Below are positions 37,301-51,500 of a stretch of DNA of 64,000 nt, piece after piece. The notes under the pieces are model-generated. The model was not told where the DNA came from. It searched no databases and worked only from the letters and a program-made list of their open reading frames with translations. How positions within the stretch are numbered: position 1 is the stretch's first letter; each line of letters opens with the position of its first letter. The DNA lies in contig JAREIK010002440.1 of NCBI GenBank assembly GCA_029783825.1, forward strand, positions 1,256,974 through 1,320,973, written 5' to 3'. A program made the position numbers and the translations under genes. The DNA is from Sapria himalayana (lineage: Eukaryota; Streptophyta; Magnoliopsida; Malpighiales; Rafflesiaceae).

Positions 37301-38100
37301 TTCCTAGTTAGAGGTCCAAGTGAGACTACTCATATATATCATTTGAACTCTCTCTTTCTAATGAATCCTGCTCAAAAAAAAAATATTAATACTGTCTAAA
37401 ATTCTATTAATTTTTGGTAAAAAATATATACTTCTTTAAAAACTAGAGTATTTAATAAAAATATATTTCAAAAAATTTAAGAATAATTCATGAACAAAGT
37501 AAACATTCTCAAAAATTCTAAGATATTAGAGAAGTGTTCTAAAAGGAATCACTTTTAGAACTTTTTATATGATTTATATTAATAAATAATAGACTTATTC
37601 ATTAATCTGATATTCATGAATTGATAATGATCTTAAATCAATTAATAAAATTTATGATACACAACATAGCATGAAAAAATCATGATGATAAAATTCATAT
37701 CATATATAATTATTGGATCAACAAAAATGAACATCAACAATCTAAATAAGTACTAATTTTATACTTTGAATTTATTCATATTTGACTTATAGAAATCGCT
37801 CAAAGGATAAAAAATAAAAATAACTTGAGATAATCAAAGATAGAGTAGCTAATAAAGAATTTATCATTCCTATTAAAAAGAGAATATGTTAATGATCTCT
37901 TGTCAAGATAATTACTCGAAGATCACTAGCTAAAGTGATGATGTCGTAAAGAGGATAATCAATGACATATTTAATAGAGTAATGAGTCTCGTTGAAAAAA
38001 AATAATAACAAGTGGAGTAAGTATGATACTGTCAATCTAATGGAACAAGATAGATAATTATTGCTCAAAACTGAGTTATATATAAATTAATGAAATGCAT
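37300..38100. other. AT-rich stretch, nothing recognised
   Basis: No supported coding region or repeat pair. Confidence 0.5.
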
Positions 38101-38305
38101 GAAAATTATATATGAAATAGTCAATTGAAAATTATATATGAAATAGTCAATTGAAAATTATATATGAAATAGTCAATTGAAAATTATATATGAAATAGTC
38201 AATTGAAAATTATATATGAAATAGTCAATTGAAAATTATATATGAAATAGTCAATTGAAAATTATATATGAAATAGTCAATTAAAAATTATATATGAAAT
38301 AGTCA
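38101..38305. repeat. Minisatellite, 26-bp unit, nearly 8 copies
   Basis: GAAAATTATATATGAAATAG followed by TCAATT, repeated at 38101, 38127, 38153, 38179, 38205, 38231 and 38257 without visible change. A last, partial copy (38283-38305) begins AAAAATT. High identity implies recent expansion. Confidence 0.97.
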
Positions 38306-38874
38306 TGAGCAGTAACTTGCAATAAAATGATATATTGCAAGATATTGCTCATCAACTCATGACTTACTCAGATTCAAGAGTCAATTATAAAGATCAAAAT
38401 GATCGAAAACTTAATGAGCCACACACTTTGAAGTGTTAAAAAGAAATAAAACAATGTGTTGGGATCCAAATTAAGGGTAAATATTTGGAATTGGATTATT
38501 CATGGATAAAAAAGATCTTGAGGGCTAAGGATGAGTTTCAAGGGATCTTGGACTTGCAAATAAGTCACTAGCCCATGAATTACGAGCCATGGGGCTATCA
38601 ATTACTAACAATCAAGGAAGCACCAATTATAATAGAGACATAAATAAAAGAGTATCAATTCAGTATATATACTACAAGATTATATATCTCAACAAACAGA
38701 TTTGCATAGTCTTATTTTCAGAGAATGGCTAAGAGCACTACAAACTAACTGCCATAGTTATCGCAGTTATCTAAAGATCCTCACAAACTTCTTCCTACAT
38801 GACCTTTACTGAAGAAAGAAATATACAGAATTCCTCAACAGTAATATATCAGTAGACATTTCTCAAGTAATAAT

Positions 38875-39160
38875 TAGAGATGGCAAATAAGTCAGACAAC
38901 CCTGGCACAACCCACAGCATGGCACATTTTAGCCTGCCCATGAACATCCCACGGCAAGGCCCATTTTAGTTGGCTCAAGCATGACACATAAAATTGGCCC
39001 ACAAATAGTTTGGACTGAACCACGCTACCATGAATTGGACCTAAGCTAGCCTAGACCAAACCAAACATGTTTGGATCATACCTAGACTAGCCTAAGTTCA
39101 AACTGTGTTGGGCTAAGTATGGCCTGTACCTAGTGCCCAAGAATGCAAGGCTGTCTATAT
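38875..39160. mobile_element. Family A hAT fragment (left end only)
   Basis: TAGAGATGGCAAATAAGTCAG at 38875 resembles the family A terminus. The following 250 bp has the TGGCACA/CATGGCAC word content of the subterminal region. No right terminus was found. The following 39160-40148 contains nothing recognised beyond 'gtgcaatgtaatgtg'-like reiterations at 39160-39270. Confidence 0.5.
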
Positions 39161-40148
39161 TTTAGGAATGAGTGCAATGCAAAGTGTGTTGTGCGTAGTG
39201 TGAAATGTGTTATGCAATGTACTATACAATGAAGTGCAAAGTGTGGATAGTGTGCAATGTAATTTGTGGTGCATGAGCTAAATACATCAACTCACTGTTG
39301 GTCTTGATCAAGTATGTAATGTGTGTAAGGCAGAGTGAGATAATGTCCCCATATGTCGTGGTAATAATGTGTAGACAAGTAGTGATTGAACAAAATTAAT
39401 GCAGAAAATAAGAATTGATACATATACTTGTGGAGAAATCAAAAATTCTTCAAACTATTTAAATACGTATCAAAATTAGATAGATGCAAAAGCATAGATT
39501 CTTCATAAAATACAGAATGCAGAAAATAAGGGTATATGAGAGAAAAATAATAACAAAGCAAAGACTGAGAGTACTACATACTATTCAGTGACATAGGATG
39601 TCATCTACTAGAATCGTCCTAAGTCATCCATAGACTACTATAATACCCAGAATGCAGAAGTCACTTTTACTTCATTTTTTCTAAATATTGTTATTATCGA
39701 TGATAAATTATCTAAAACAATTAGTTATGACACCATCCAATGAAACACTTACACTCTTTAACTTTTTCTTTTTGTTCTCGAAATTATAAGTCTTCTTTCT
39801 AAGAGATATTTCTAAATAACTCAATGTTAGATATTATGTTATATTTTACAAATAATTTTGTATAGGATCTAAAGACTTCGACAAAAACTCCCTTCAAAAT
39901 TGAGTATGATAAATTATGTCCTTATTTTCATTATCAGATATCCAACTAAATGTTTAAGTATTGTTGATTCATTAAGTGTGCATCTCAATTTGACCACTCA
40001 TCTTTATCAAACTAAATTTTGGATCCTACCTCGTATAGGAATATATCTAGCCTACATCATGGAATATATTAGTTAAAAATATATACTAAAATTTCTTATT
40101 CTAGCCGTCATGCTTGTATAAATAAATACTCATTGGGTATGGTATACA

Positions 40149-41728
40149 TAAAGGTGTCAAACAAGTCAGGTAGCCCGGGCCCAGCTCAAGTCACGGCTCA
40201 TGCCGTGACTATGTAACCCTAGCCTCATGTAGGACCAGGAACGGCCCAGCACTCTGGCCCAAAGGCATGGTTCTTCGGCACGACCCAAACCGTGCCCAGC
40301 TCCCAAACCTGGATGGCCAAATCAAGATTCCGGATGGGCAGACCTGAATCTAGGCCCGATGCCCTGAAGCCGAGCCTGTCAGCCCAACTTGACAGTTAAC
40401 AGGCAGTCATTTTGTTCCAAAAGCCGAAGCTTCTGAAATATGAGACCGATGGGTCAGTTCAACAATCAAACCAGCCCAACAGTAAAAAAAATTAAAAAAA
40501 AAATATGATATAAATTTATGCCATTGGATTCATAGGACCCAACAACTAGGGGCAGAATCCGATGGTCGCCATGATTATGCCCCTAAAAATTTCAAAAAAA
40601 ATTGATTTTTTTTAAGTTATTTTATTAATCTATATAAACTGTCTTGGTACATAACTTTTTCATTCAGTTATCGAGAAGAAAGTGACATGATAGACCATCA
40701 AATAAGAGCGAGCTGTCTTGGTACATTATATACTAATTATTGTTCATTCCCATCACATACCGATAATAAAAATCTTGATATTTTATTATGATTAAAATTA
40801 TATGAGTCTACATATCCCGTGCAATTTAAGATGACACGGGATCTACTAACTCTTTTGGTATCGAGCGGTACATCAGAGTTTACTTTTTCTGTAGTAATGA
40901 ATATGATTTCAGATAGGATATCCAGATTATGACCAAATTGCATTGAGGTATTAGTATGCATTAAGAATTTGAAAGAATCGAGCTTGAGCTTCCAGGATCG
41001 AGCTGTAGCTACAACAAAAACAAAGAAATTAGTTACTGATAATAATTTGTGAGACTTTAATTATGATTAATAACTGAGATGAGATTGAAATATTAAGCTG
41101 AGCCTATTTTACTGCATACGTCCTACTGCTAGTGATACTGATATCATCATTGATCATATGCTATGAGATTTTTCATTTGTTATTTTTGGATTGTCTTTGT
41201 TTATTTATTTTTATTATTTGACTTTAAGGGTTGAGCTGATTTTTTTTTATTATGTTTTTTGTTTATTCATACACTAATTTATGGAATTAGTTTGATATTT
41301 TATATTTATGATTATGAGACGTGAGTTTATCTTTGATGCATTACTTTTTATCTTTTGATGATTAAATTTTGATCTTACTTTGTTATTTTATAATTTTTAC
41401 GTATTTTTTGTGGTAAATTATTAATTTTAGTTATTAATTATTTTATTAATTTAATTAATTGATTAAATAATTTAATTTTAGTATTAAAATTTAAAATGTA
41501 TATTAATTTTAAGGATTGAGATGACCCAATTCATAACGTCGCAAACCAGCCCTGTAATGGCAAGTCCAAGCAATACTCGGCCCAAACCAGGTACAAACAA
41601 GGCCGACAGGCTGTGCCATGCCAACTCTGCTCAAGTCTTGTCGTGTCATGCATGGCACGACATGGTGGCCTAATTGAGACACAAAAAATGGGCAAGGCCA
41701 GCTCGGCCAGGCCCATTTGACACCTTTA
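40149..41728 (+). mobile_element. Family A hAT, internally deleted copy (1.6 kb)
   Basis: The left end TAAAGGTGTCAAACAAGTCAG and right end ...CCCATTTGACACCTTTA are inverted and near-identical to other family A termini. Flanks share ATACAT (40144-40149 area and 41731-41736) with a one- or two-base offset, an imperfect duplication. Inside, an ATGATTATGCCCCTAAAAAT block (40570-40590) corresponds to 5083-5103 of the large copy. Only the C-terminal part of the transposase remains. Confidence 0.85.
40690..41010 (+). pseudogene. hAT transposase C-terminal remnant
   Basis: The plus-strand translation parallels 7165-7450 of the larger element: TNYCSFPSHTDNKNLDILL, then MTRDLLTLLVSSGTSEFTFS and VMNMISDRISRL. 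This is the dimerisation domain with substitutions and stops. The N-terminal two-thirds of the gene are absent. Confidence 0.8.
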
Positions 41729-42470
41729 GATACATTCATACATATTGAAACCTAGTAGAATTGAGACTTAAGATAGGTTGAGATATTTTTTTATTTATAA
41801 TTATGCATATTTTACTTGATTATTTCTTTATTATTTTATAACAAAAATTTTCTAATTTTTAGTTATTTCAAAATAAATAAAAAATAATAATTTGATAAAA
41901 CTATAAAAATTATCAAGAATATTAATTTTTTGAATATATATCTATTAATTTTAATATTTATTATACTGATCAAAAAATCATACTTGATATTTTTTATGCT
42001 AGAACAACACAATAAATAAGATTGAGATCATATTCTTATAACAAATCAACCAACAGATATCTCTAAGAACATTTTGAAGACAACTTATTTTTTAAAAAAA
42101 TTTGATATCTTTAATATTTAAGTACCAACATGAAAAAAAAAATTACTAATTATATATATAGTTTTTTATTTTTTTTTCTTTACTTTATATTTCATGGATG
42201 GGAAGAACCCAACATGTGGGCTACCACGATTCCAACCCTAACTTTATATACTCTCATTGTACATTGATACTTTCATTGAATTTTTTATTGAGTTTTTAGA
42301 AATTGTATGACTCAAATTCCTATATTATTTTTAATAATAAAATTTAGAAAATGCAATTAATTAAAATCAGTCAAATAAAGATGGGGATAACTTATTGGCT
42401 GATCACCTCCAGCCAATCCAGACCATTTTTCCATTATAGTACAAGGAAACAAAAAAAAAAAAATTCATAC
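41729..42470. other. Intron DNA downstream of SirB exon 4, nothing recognised
   Basis: AT-rich. No DVVNDRI-type terminal exon was found here on either strand. Confidence 0.5.
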
Positions 42471-42563
42471 CACAAGCAGCTCATGTAAGCCAAGAGGGGC
42501 AGCAATGAGAAACGATACACCAGGGTGCTCCTTAGCAGCTTCAGCAGTCAAGAATGGAATATC
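42471..42563 (-). CDS. SIRB: SirB exon 4
   Basis: 93 nt, phase 0 at both ends. The acceptor is GTGAAAG|GATATT and the donor GTG|GTATGA. It encodes [20 protein letters not shown], then [11 protein letters not shown]. It is followed directly by an intron; no DVVNDRI-like continuation is found in the next several kilobases. Intron 3 is 338 bp. Confidence 0.92.
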
Positions 42564-45500
42564 CTTTCACACAAAGTTGAATTTTTATGGACAGCATGGA
42601 TATTACAGAAAAAAAAAGGATGGATCATGACCAAAGGTCAACATCATCGCATTTGGTGCAAAACCAAATTTAACAGTAGAAGCAAAACTACAAATGGAAG
42701 ATAAATTTTATGGACAGAAGCCTAACAATTCAGTTTGGTTCCCTTCCATCATTTTTTCTGTTATTATATGATAAAGTTGAATTTTTATGTGATCTATTTT
42801 TTATTTGAAAGTTTCACAAATAGCAATGAAAAGCAAAATTTCTCAAATAGTATAACGAATAAATAAAAATCCAAACTAATTAACAAATTTCTTTCGGTTA
42901 CCTGGTGCCAATGCTGACCTGGAAAGAGAAAGAATGGACTCACAATCACACGATTTGCACCTTGTTGAACACATAAATGAAATGCATCTTTTATTGATGG
43001 TTCCTCTAGTACCTTTATTGATAGATACATTGATAAGAAGAGATACAATTATGGGCAGAAAAGCATAACAGAAACAAAATAAATGCAAAAAAGCACATAT
43101 CTTTGAATTTAAAAACAAATCCTATACTATCCATCATATTTGAGTTCAGCATCTTTCGGGCAAGAACCAACACCATTAAAGAGAGTAGTATGCTATGGAG
43201 TTAAGATGAGGAAACTCTTCTCCTAATAGGTGATTGAGATGTTCAAACATCCAAAATATCTTTTCTTCTATAAAATTAACATAAAGCCTATCCAACATAA
43301 TTAAATAGATAAAAAAAATATTGAGGGACACCTAGCTTTAGATAATTTCAGTCATGAAAGAAAAACAACACAAATTTTGATGCGGAGATAAATATCTTAA
43401 TCCAATGGCAATAGATCTATGATTTGAGACTTATTAACGGCAGTCTCTCTAATTTTATGATTATCAATATATTAATCTCTCTCTGATAATGCACTAACCA
43501 AAAATTATGTGAGTTTGATACAACATTTGTTAAACTTGGGCGAAGTGCAGGTGGGATGCAGTCATTTCATCATCATCATCACTAAGAACTTGTTCTAACC
43601 TAATTCAAGTAGATTATATAAATTTTTATTAGTTACATGCATATATTCAAATAAGTTTAGAGATAATTTAGTTGCTATGACCTTTGCTCCAATTATGTGT
43701 GTCCTCGTACAAGATATGCTGGGGAAATTTTGCATGTCTCATTAGGTTTTGTCTCATAGTTGATAGCTTATTAATTATAAAAGCTTATTAGATATGCATG
43801 TCTCATTAGGCTTTGTCTCATTAGGATGGAAATTTTGCATGTCTCATTAGATATGCTATCACCAACATTCGGTCCTTCCGTTATTAATTATAAAAGCTTA
43901 TTAATTAATCTAATAGTTAATCCATCCTAAGTTGTTATGATAAAAATTAATTGATGACTATTATTATTCTAATACTTGGATGAATAAATACATTCATTCT
44001 TCACATAATTATGAAGAATATTTTGAGAAATTAGAACATATTAAAGAGAAATATTGGAATTTATATCATTAATTATGAAGAATATTTCAAGATCCAAAGG
44101 TTATATATAAATTACCAAATCTACTTAAGCTGGATCTTCTAAATAAACAATGTACACCAATCAATCTCATTATACTTACTCAACATGGGATTTTCAGACA
44201 AACTTCATTCCTTGGGGGCCACCAGCCCCAGTGAAAGTATTACTATTTGACCTTAAAGTACTACAATTATTTCTTCTCTTTGACTCAGTCCAAGTTTTTG
44301 CGTCATTGACCCAAGAGCCAATATCTCAAATCATGGAGACTTTAAATATCTCAATATTCAAATAGCTTCATACAAGTTAACATATTAAAGAAAATATAGG
44401 AATTTACTAGCTATAATAATCACATAATTTACCCACGATTTGATGATGATCTCATAGTTAATCTTCCCTATAATTTTTTTAAAAATAATAAAATCAACTA
44501 GAAAAATCATATCGAATAATATATATATATATATATATATCTGCTAAATCATATTTAGCAGATATATTTAATAAAGGCATGCCTCAGGCACACCTTAGCA
44601 CAAGCACCATGATGCCCTTGCTATTGTGCCACACCTAGGGGAAAGAGTGCACATTTGCTAAAGGCACACCTTACAACAAGTATGCATGATGGAAGGCACA
44701 CAATCCCCCCCCCCCCCCCCCCAAACAAAAAAAAATCAAACTCAAACAGACACATTACCCACTCCCAAAAAAACTTGAACAGACAAATTCAATCTCTTCT
44801 TTATTAATTATAAACCTTATTAATTATTCTAATAGTTTGTTCATCCTAAGTTGTTAAGATAAAACTTAATTAATTATTATTATTATTCTAATACTTAAAT
44901 GAATAAATATATTCATTCTTCACATAGTTATAGTGAAAGTACTAAAAATAATACTTTTAGAGAGAAAGGTAATTGTACCAAATTCTTTTTTTGAGAAATT
45001 CGAATATATCCGAGATAAATTCATTATATATAAAAAATTTTCTTGATTAACATATAGAACTAATGTAATAATAAATTATAAATATAAAAAAAAATTAATA
45101 ATTAATTTAACATAAAAATATATATTTTAGTAGTACCGATAATATCGAATGTGCGAGCTAATCATTATGACATTCCTTTTGCATGTGTCACTTTTCACTT
45201 TATTTATTCTAATTAAAAACTAAATAAAATAATATTAATATTTCATGATATCTTTCATCTTCATGAAGATCATATCATATATGAGTATTTCATGAGTTTT
45301 TAGAAAATACAAAAAAAAAAAAAACTTTCAGTCTAACGTTGGGTGATGCTTCCAATAATGATGATGCGATAAATATATTCAAAAAACTATTAAATATGGA
45401 CCCCTAGCTAATATTTAATGTTAGATACATAAACCTAATAAAACAAATAAACTTAAAAATAATTTCACTATCATTAAAAAAAATTGAAAATACATTAATT

Positions 45501-48500
45501 TATATTAGAATATTTAGTAAATTATAAAAATTTTACAATCATTATATTTTTATTGGTCTAAAAAAATTCTAGTTATTCACCAAATACAATTAGAATTCAA
45601 CATATCTAATATTGAATTTATATTGATCTTTACAATCAATGTGTCGTGCAGTACCAAGACCACATAGACCTCATGTGTTGTTAAGCACGACTCACATGCT
45701 TTGCACATGAGGCATGACTCACAAGCTTTGCACATGAGGCACGACTCACATGCTTTGCACATGAGGCACAAAATGTGGCATGAAATGTGGCACGGAATAC
45801 ATTTCAAAATTATAGCCTTTTAAAATGACTGCTTACAATCAACAAGGACAACACTGGTCATTATAATGTTGGCCAAAAAAATTTAATAAAAAACTACAAA
45901 TTTTAAGTCATTAGATTTAATCCAACTCTTTAGGTGAAATCTAATTAATAATATATGTATGCTAGAGGTGTCAACTGGGCCGGGCCGGCCCGGAACGAGG
46001 CACAGCATGGTTCAGCCATGCCTGGGCCAGCCCGGCAGGGAAAAATTCCGTGCCCGGATTAGGCACGAGCCCTGTCGTGCCTGACCCATCACGGTTCAGC
46101 CCGTGGCACGGCACACCGGCACAGGTTCGTCCCGTGTATGGTGTCCCTTGAGCCCGACCCCGCGATGGCCACTCCCGCAAAAAAAGCGGCGGGTCTGGTC
46201 TGATTCGACCCGACCCGCGATCCCCCGAATTCCGAACCGTACGGACAGGCCAGCCCGAGCAGGCCAGGCACGGCACGGTACAGTAATCATGCCATGTCTG
46301 ACCCGGCAAGAGGGCACACTCGTGCTCAAAAAAAATGGGCCGGCCCTGCCCGAGCCGGCCCGTTTGACTCCTCTAATGTATGCCCTAAAAAAACAAAATT
46401 ATTTTTTCAACAAAAAAAATATTTTTTTAATCAAAATTATTTTGTGATAAAAAAATTAATAAATAACATATTAATATATATTTTTTCTAAGTTTATTTAT
46501 AATCTCCTCTTCTCTCCTAACTCTCTTCTTTTTTTATAAATTTCCAAAAACATCAATGTCATGTGAGTTGTGCTCATAATTTTTTTTATATTTATAATTT
46601 TAATTTGGCTACCCACCAAATTGATTTTAGTGACCATCTACAATTTTGAAGCACAAACATACAAAGTAGGGCTGAAAAAATATTTGCCGCCAACATAAAA
46701 TAAAAGTAGATATTATATTACATGTATTTTATTTTAATTAATATTTTTTAGATAAATAAATTAAATAATAATAATAATAAAATTATAAAAAAAATTTGTT
46801 CTCTTTCTACTTCTAGTCACATAAATTAAAAAAATAATAAATATTAAATATTATAAAAATAAATTAGACTTAAACATATATAATAATGATAATTCAATCA
46901 AAAAATTCAAAGCTAAAGCCAAATTCTCTCATGATCTCGACACATACACCTAGGAACTTAAAAATAGAATAATTTCAAAAATGTAAACACTTAGACATAA
47001 TTAAAAATAATTATTATGTCAATAAAAATTCAATATAATATATACATTTACAAAAAATATATATATATATGTATAACTATTGGAGATACTACTCACATTA
47101 AAAGACTTATTGTTTAATACACAAAAAAATATAATATATTAGATCTTATACAAATCCAATTGAATGACAATTTTTAAAATTAAATCAACTTCTACATTAA
47201 TGACTCTATTTATCTTAACGAGTTGGAAAAGAAAGACATGATAAAAATAATTTTTAACATGAATCTTCTGATTACATTTTTAAAGAATTTTAGATTAATT
47301 TATATTATACAAACTTACTTTTAACATGGTATCATAAAATTCTCAAAAAAAATTTGGCATTTTAGAGCATCAAACACAATATATTTAATTTTTGGTGCAC
47401 CAAAGTTTTTATAATTAAAAGGAAAATGCATTGAATTTTAAAATAATTAAATTTTAGTTAGCTAAAATTCATCAACTCAATTTTACCCTCCAAAATTTAA
47501 AAAAAAATAAAATAAAATGTTATTAATTAGAAACTTGATCTCTAAAGAAAGAAACCATGCATTCCCAAAGAAACAAACATCAGTTGGATTCGAACCAATG
47601 TCCTCCATATATAAATACCACAAATTACCAATCAATCACATGGTTTTTATTGTACATGTGCCAAATCAAAATATTTATATATAAAAATAAAATAAATGAT
47701 GCACATAAATATATATTTATATATATATATTTATGATATATGAATATATATATATAAATATATATATAAATATATATATATTTATATATATATTTATATA
47801 TATATTTATATATATATTTATATATATATATATACCTATATATATATTTGTTTATATATATATTTATATATATATTTATATATATATTTATATATATATT
47901 TATATATATATATTCATATATCATAAATATATGTATAAATATATTTATACATATATAAACATATATATACCTATATAAATATATATATATATATACATAC
48001 ATACATATAAACAAATATATATATATATATATATATATAATTATAAATTATTATATTAATATATTTATATACAAGGAAGCACGGACACGGCTCCCTACAG
48101 CCGTGTCCACGTTTCCAACACATGGACACGGTACGGACACGACATGGATATGTGTCCAATATGCCACGTGGCGCATCTTTGATCAATCCGTATCCGAAAC
48201 GCCACGTGACGTATCGGACGGTTGCTTCAGCTGCCATATCCATGCTGAGTGACCGACATCCAACGACATCCAGCAGCAACATTGGCCACTCGACGCAAGC
48301 GACGAGCACGATTTGAGGGAGGAGGCAGGGGGCAGGCGCGATTTGAGGGGAGGAGGCAGGGGCGGCACGATTTGAGGGGGGGAGGCAGGGGCGGCACGAT
48401 TTGAGGGGGAAGACAAGGGACGGGCGCCAATTGAGGGGGGAGGCAGGGGGCGGGTGCTAACTGTGGAGATGCAGGGCTGGCATAAAATAAAATAAAATAT

Positions 48501-51500
48501 TTTTATTTTATAAAATAAAAAAATATATTTTTATATAATATAAGATAATTTTAAAATATTATTTTATAAAAAAAATAATTATAAATATTATCTTATGAAA
48601 TAAAATAAAATAAAATACAATATTTTTATTTTATAAAATAAACAAATATATATTTATTTTATAAAATAAAATATTTTATTTTATTTTATTTTATTTTATA
48701 AAATACTTAATTTTTATAAAAAAATAATAATTTTTATATTTAGTTTTATTTTTTTTATCATGGTGTATCCTAGCCTTATCTGTATCCTTATTTTTTTGAA
48801 TTTGTCGTATCTCTGTATCCTGCCATATCGTATCTCCGTGTCTGTGTTTCTTAGTTTATATATAATTATATAATAATTATTTAATATATACATATATATA
48901 TACACATATACATACATATATGTGTGTGTATTTATATAAACACACAGACATATATATGTGTGTATGTCTATGTCTGTGTGTGTATGTTTATATATGTGTG
49001 TGTGTGAACATAAACATATATATATACATACTCACGCACACGCACACACACACACACATATATATATACATATATTTATATAGTTATGTATAATTATATA
49101 TATATATATATAGTTTAAATGTATGTATATGTGTATATATATATATATGTTTATATAGGTATATATATGTTTGTTAATTTATATGTGTTTATATATCAAA
49201 ATATATTTATGTATATTTATATGTGTAATATTTTTTTGTTTTTGTATATAAATATAATAATCAATAATAAACAAACTTAAAAAATATAATAAAATATTCT
49301 CTATGATATTTGATATCTAAACAAATTATGATAACAATGCATCCGCATACAATACCTCTCACCATGTGAAATCTAAATAAAAATTAAATTTTAAAAATTA
49401 AATTTCATGAGATCTTACATTCACACGATAGGCTTGTTACATATAAGTGTATGTAATATCTTTAAATAATACAATATTAAAAAAAATTGAATTTTATATT
49501 CTATAATACTTCAAATTATAGTGTTATAATTAATATATTTATTAGAATATATAGAGAAAAATCCTTATATGACATTTTTTATATTAAATAAATATATCAT
49601 ATAATTAACCTAATAATACAAATAAAAAAAATATTTTTTATGAATTAAAAAATATAAGAAATATACCAAAATACACTAAGATGCCTAACATACAATAAGA
49701 GATTTACTTTTTTCTTTTAAAGCCTAAAAAAAATTTCAAATAAATAGCTATTAAAATTATATATATCTGATATTAAATTCATTTGTTGACTATTATTATA
49801 TAATTTTAGCAACTTTAATAATAAAAATAATAAAATAATATTGATGATTCAAGCTAAATAACAAAAAATTTATTTTTATAATTTCTATAAATTTTTTTAT
49901 GATACGACAAATATATAATTATCTATTTATACTCTCACCATGTGTATTACACTTAAATACATATATAATATTAATAATATGTTTAGTAATTAAAAAGGAT
50001 ATTAAATTTTGTGTCTTGATTATTAAAATAAAAAATAGTATTTAAAATACTAATCATTCATTATATCTTTTTTATTATTTAGTTACTTGTATGGATCTTA
50101 TGATTAAAATATATGGAATATAAAATATATTAAATTACACATTCACAAATATGAACCAAGAAGAAGAATCAATTAGTAGGATCACAAATAATTAAATACA
50201 ATATTATGATATTAATCAAAATTATTTTAGCAAGCCTCTGAGCAAAAACATGAATGTTATATTTAGATATAATGATTTTTTTATTCAGTTAACTAAGTAA
50301 AAGTGATAGAGTAATCTATGGAATTAAAAAAAATTATCTTGATACTTAAATATTAATTATTATTTTATCTTATCATATTATAATATTAAGAATTTTAATA
50401 TATTAAATTAATAAAAATTATGTATTCACAGATCTTATATTATCTAAAATAACATGTAATCTATTGACCCTCTAATATCAAAAATAAAACAAGAGTATTT
50501 TTTTTATTACTATAAATATTATTTTATATAAGACATCAACATCATAACCAAATATCACAAATATACTATTATGTTTCAAAAACTAATAAAAAATCAAGGA
50601 TGAACCTTAATAATTGAATAAAAGAGCTACTAATAAATGATGATGCACATAACATGAAGAATATCAAAGCTATGACTATAAACATAAGATGTGATAATCC
50701 AAGCCATATAGATTGATCATAGACTAAGAAGCACGGACACGAATATGAACACGGGGATACGATACGACAGGATACAGAGACACGGCAAATTTCAAAAAAC
50801 TAAGATATGATATGAAAAAAAAAATACAAATATTATCCATAAATATAAATTTAGATAAAGAAAAAAAAATACTCAAACATTATTTTTACAAATATTCAAA
50901 CACAAACATAAGAAATATTAAAACAAAAGATTAGCATTTTCTTATGAATCAAACAAAATAGCTTCCAGATCATGTTCATCAAAAGAAATATCTGCAATCA
51001 CAAAAATTCCTGCATTTTCAATATCCATTGATTCAAAACCATCACCACCAATGTCCCACATTTTATATTCACATTCATTATAGTTTGGAGATCTCCTTGA
51101 CAAAAGTCAGTGATTGTTATGGACATAAACTAAGTCTTCAACTCTTTGTGATGTCAACTTATTTCTCTTAATGGAGTGAATAAAATTATAAGTACTCCAA
51201 TTTCTTTCACAACATGAGGATGAATAATATTGTCCTAATAATTTTAATGCAATAGATTGAAGCATCGGTGCAGTAGTTCCATGAACAACTCATCATTTAA
51301 TAGGACTCATGCACCACCTTTCATTGATGGAATCACTACTAGAAAAATCTTCCAAAAAAGCCGAAAATATAACATAACATACTCATCATTTGCTCTTCTC
51401 CTTTCACCTTCATTAGAAAAATATCTTTCAAAACATTTTTTTCTCTCTTACTCTAAATCTCGATGCGGTGGAACACGATCACGAGACTCAACAAGTCATT

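Larger units (their letters stand above)
43876..44932. repeat. Pair of 130-bp direct repeats
   Basis: About 43876-44010 and 44798-44932 share 'attaattataaa.cttattaatta' followed by 'ctaatagtt..tcatcctaagttgtta' and 'gaataaata.attcattcttcacata'. They lie in the same orientation within SirB intron 2 and enclose about 790 bp. They could be ends of a decayed small LTR-type element (TRIM-like) or a simple duplication. Confidence 0.65.

Noticed and set aside
38101..38305. CRISPR-like array
   Set aside because: Units are contiguous with no unique spacers, and the context is a plant nuclear genome. It is a minisatellite.
45971..46447. Several overlapping Gly/Ala/Arg-rich open frames, also at 4645-4921, 54114-54715 and 58227-58579
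   Set aside because: GC-rich hAT termini suppress stops in all frames. The frames overlap on both strands and match no domain.
47625..48014. Tyr/Ile-rich open frames on both strands
   Set aside because: Direct reading of a (TA)n array.
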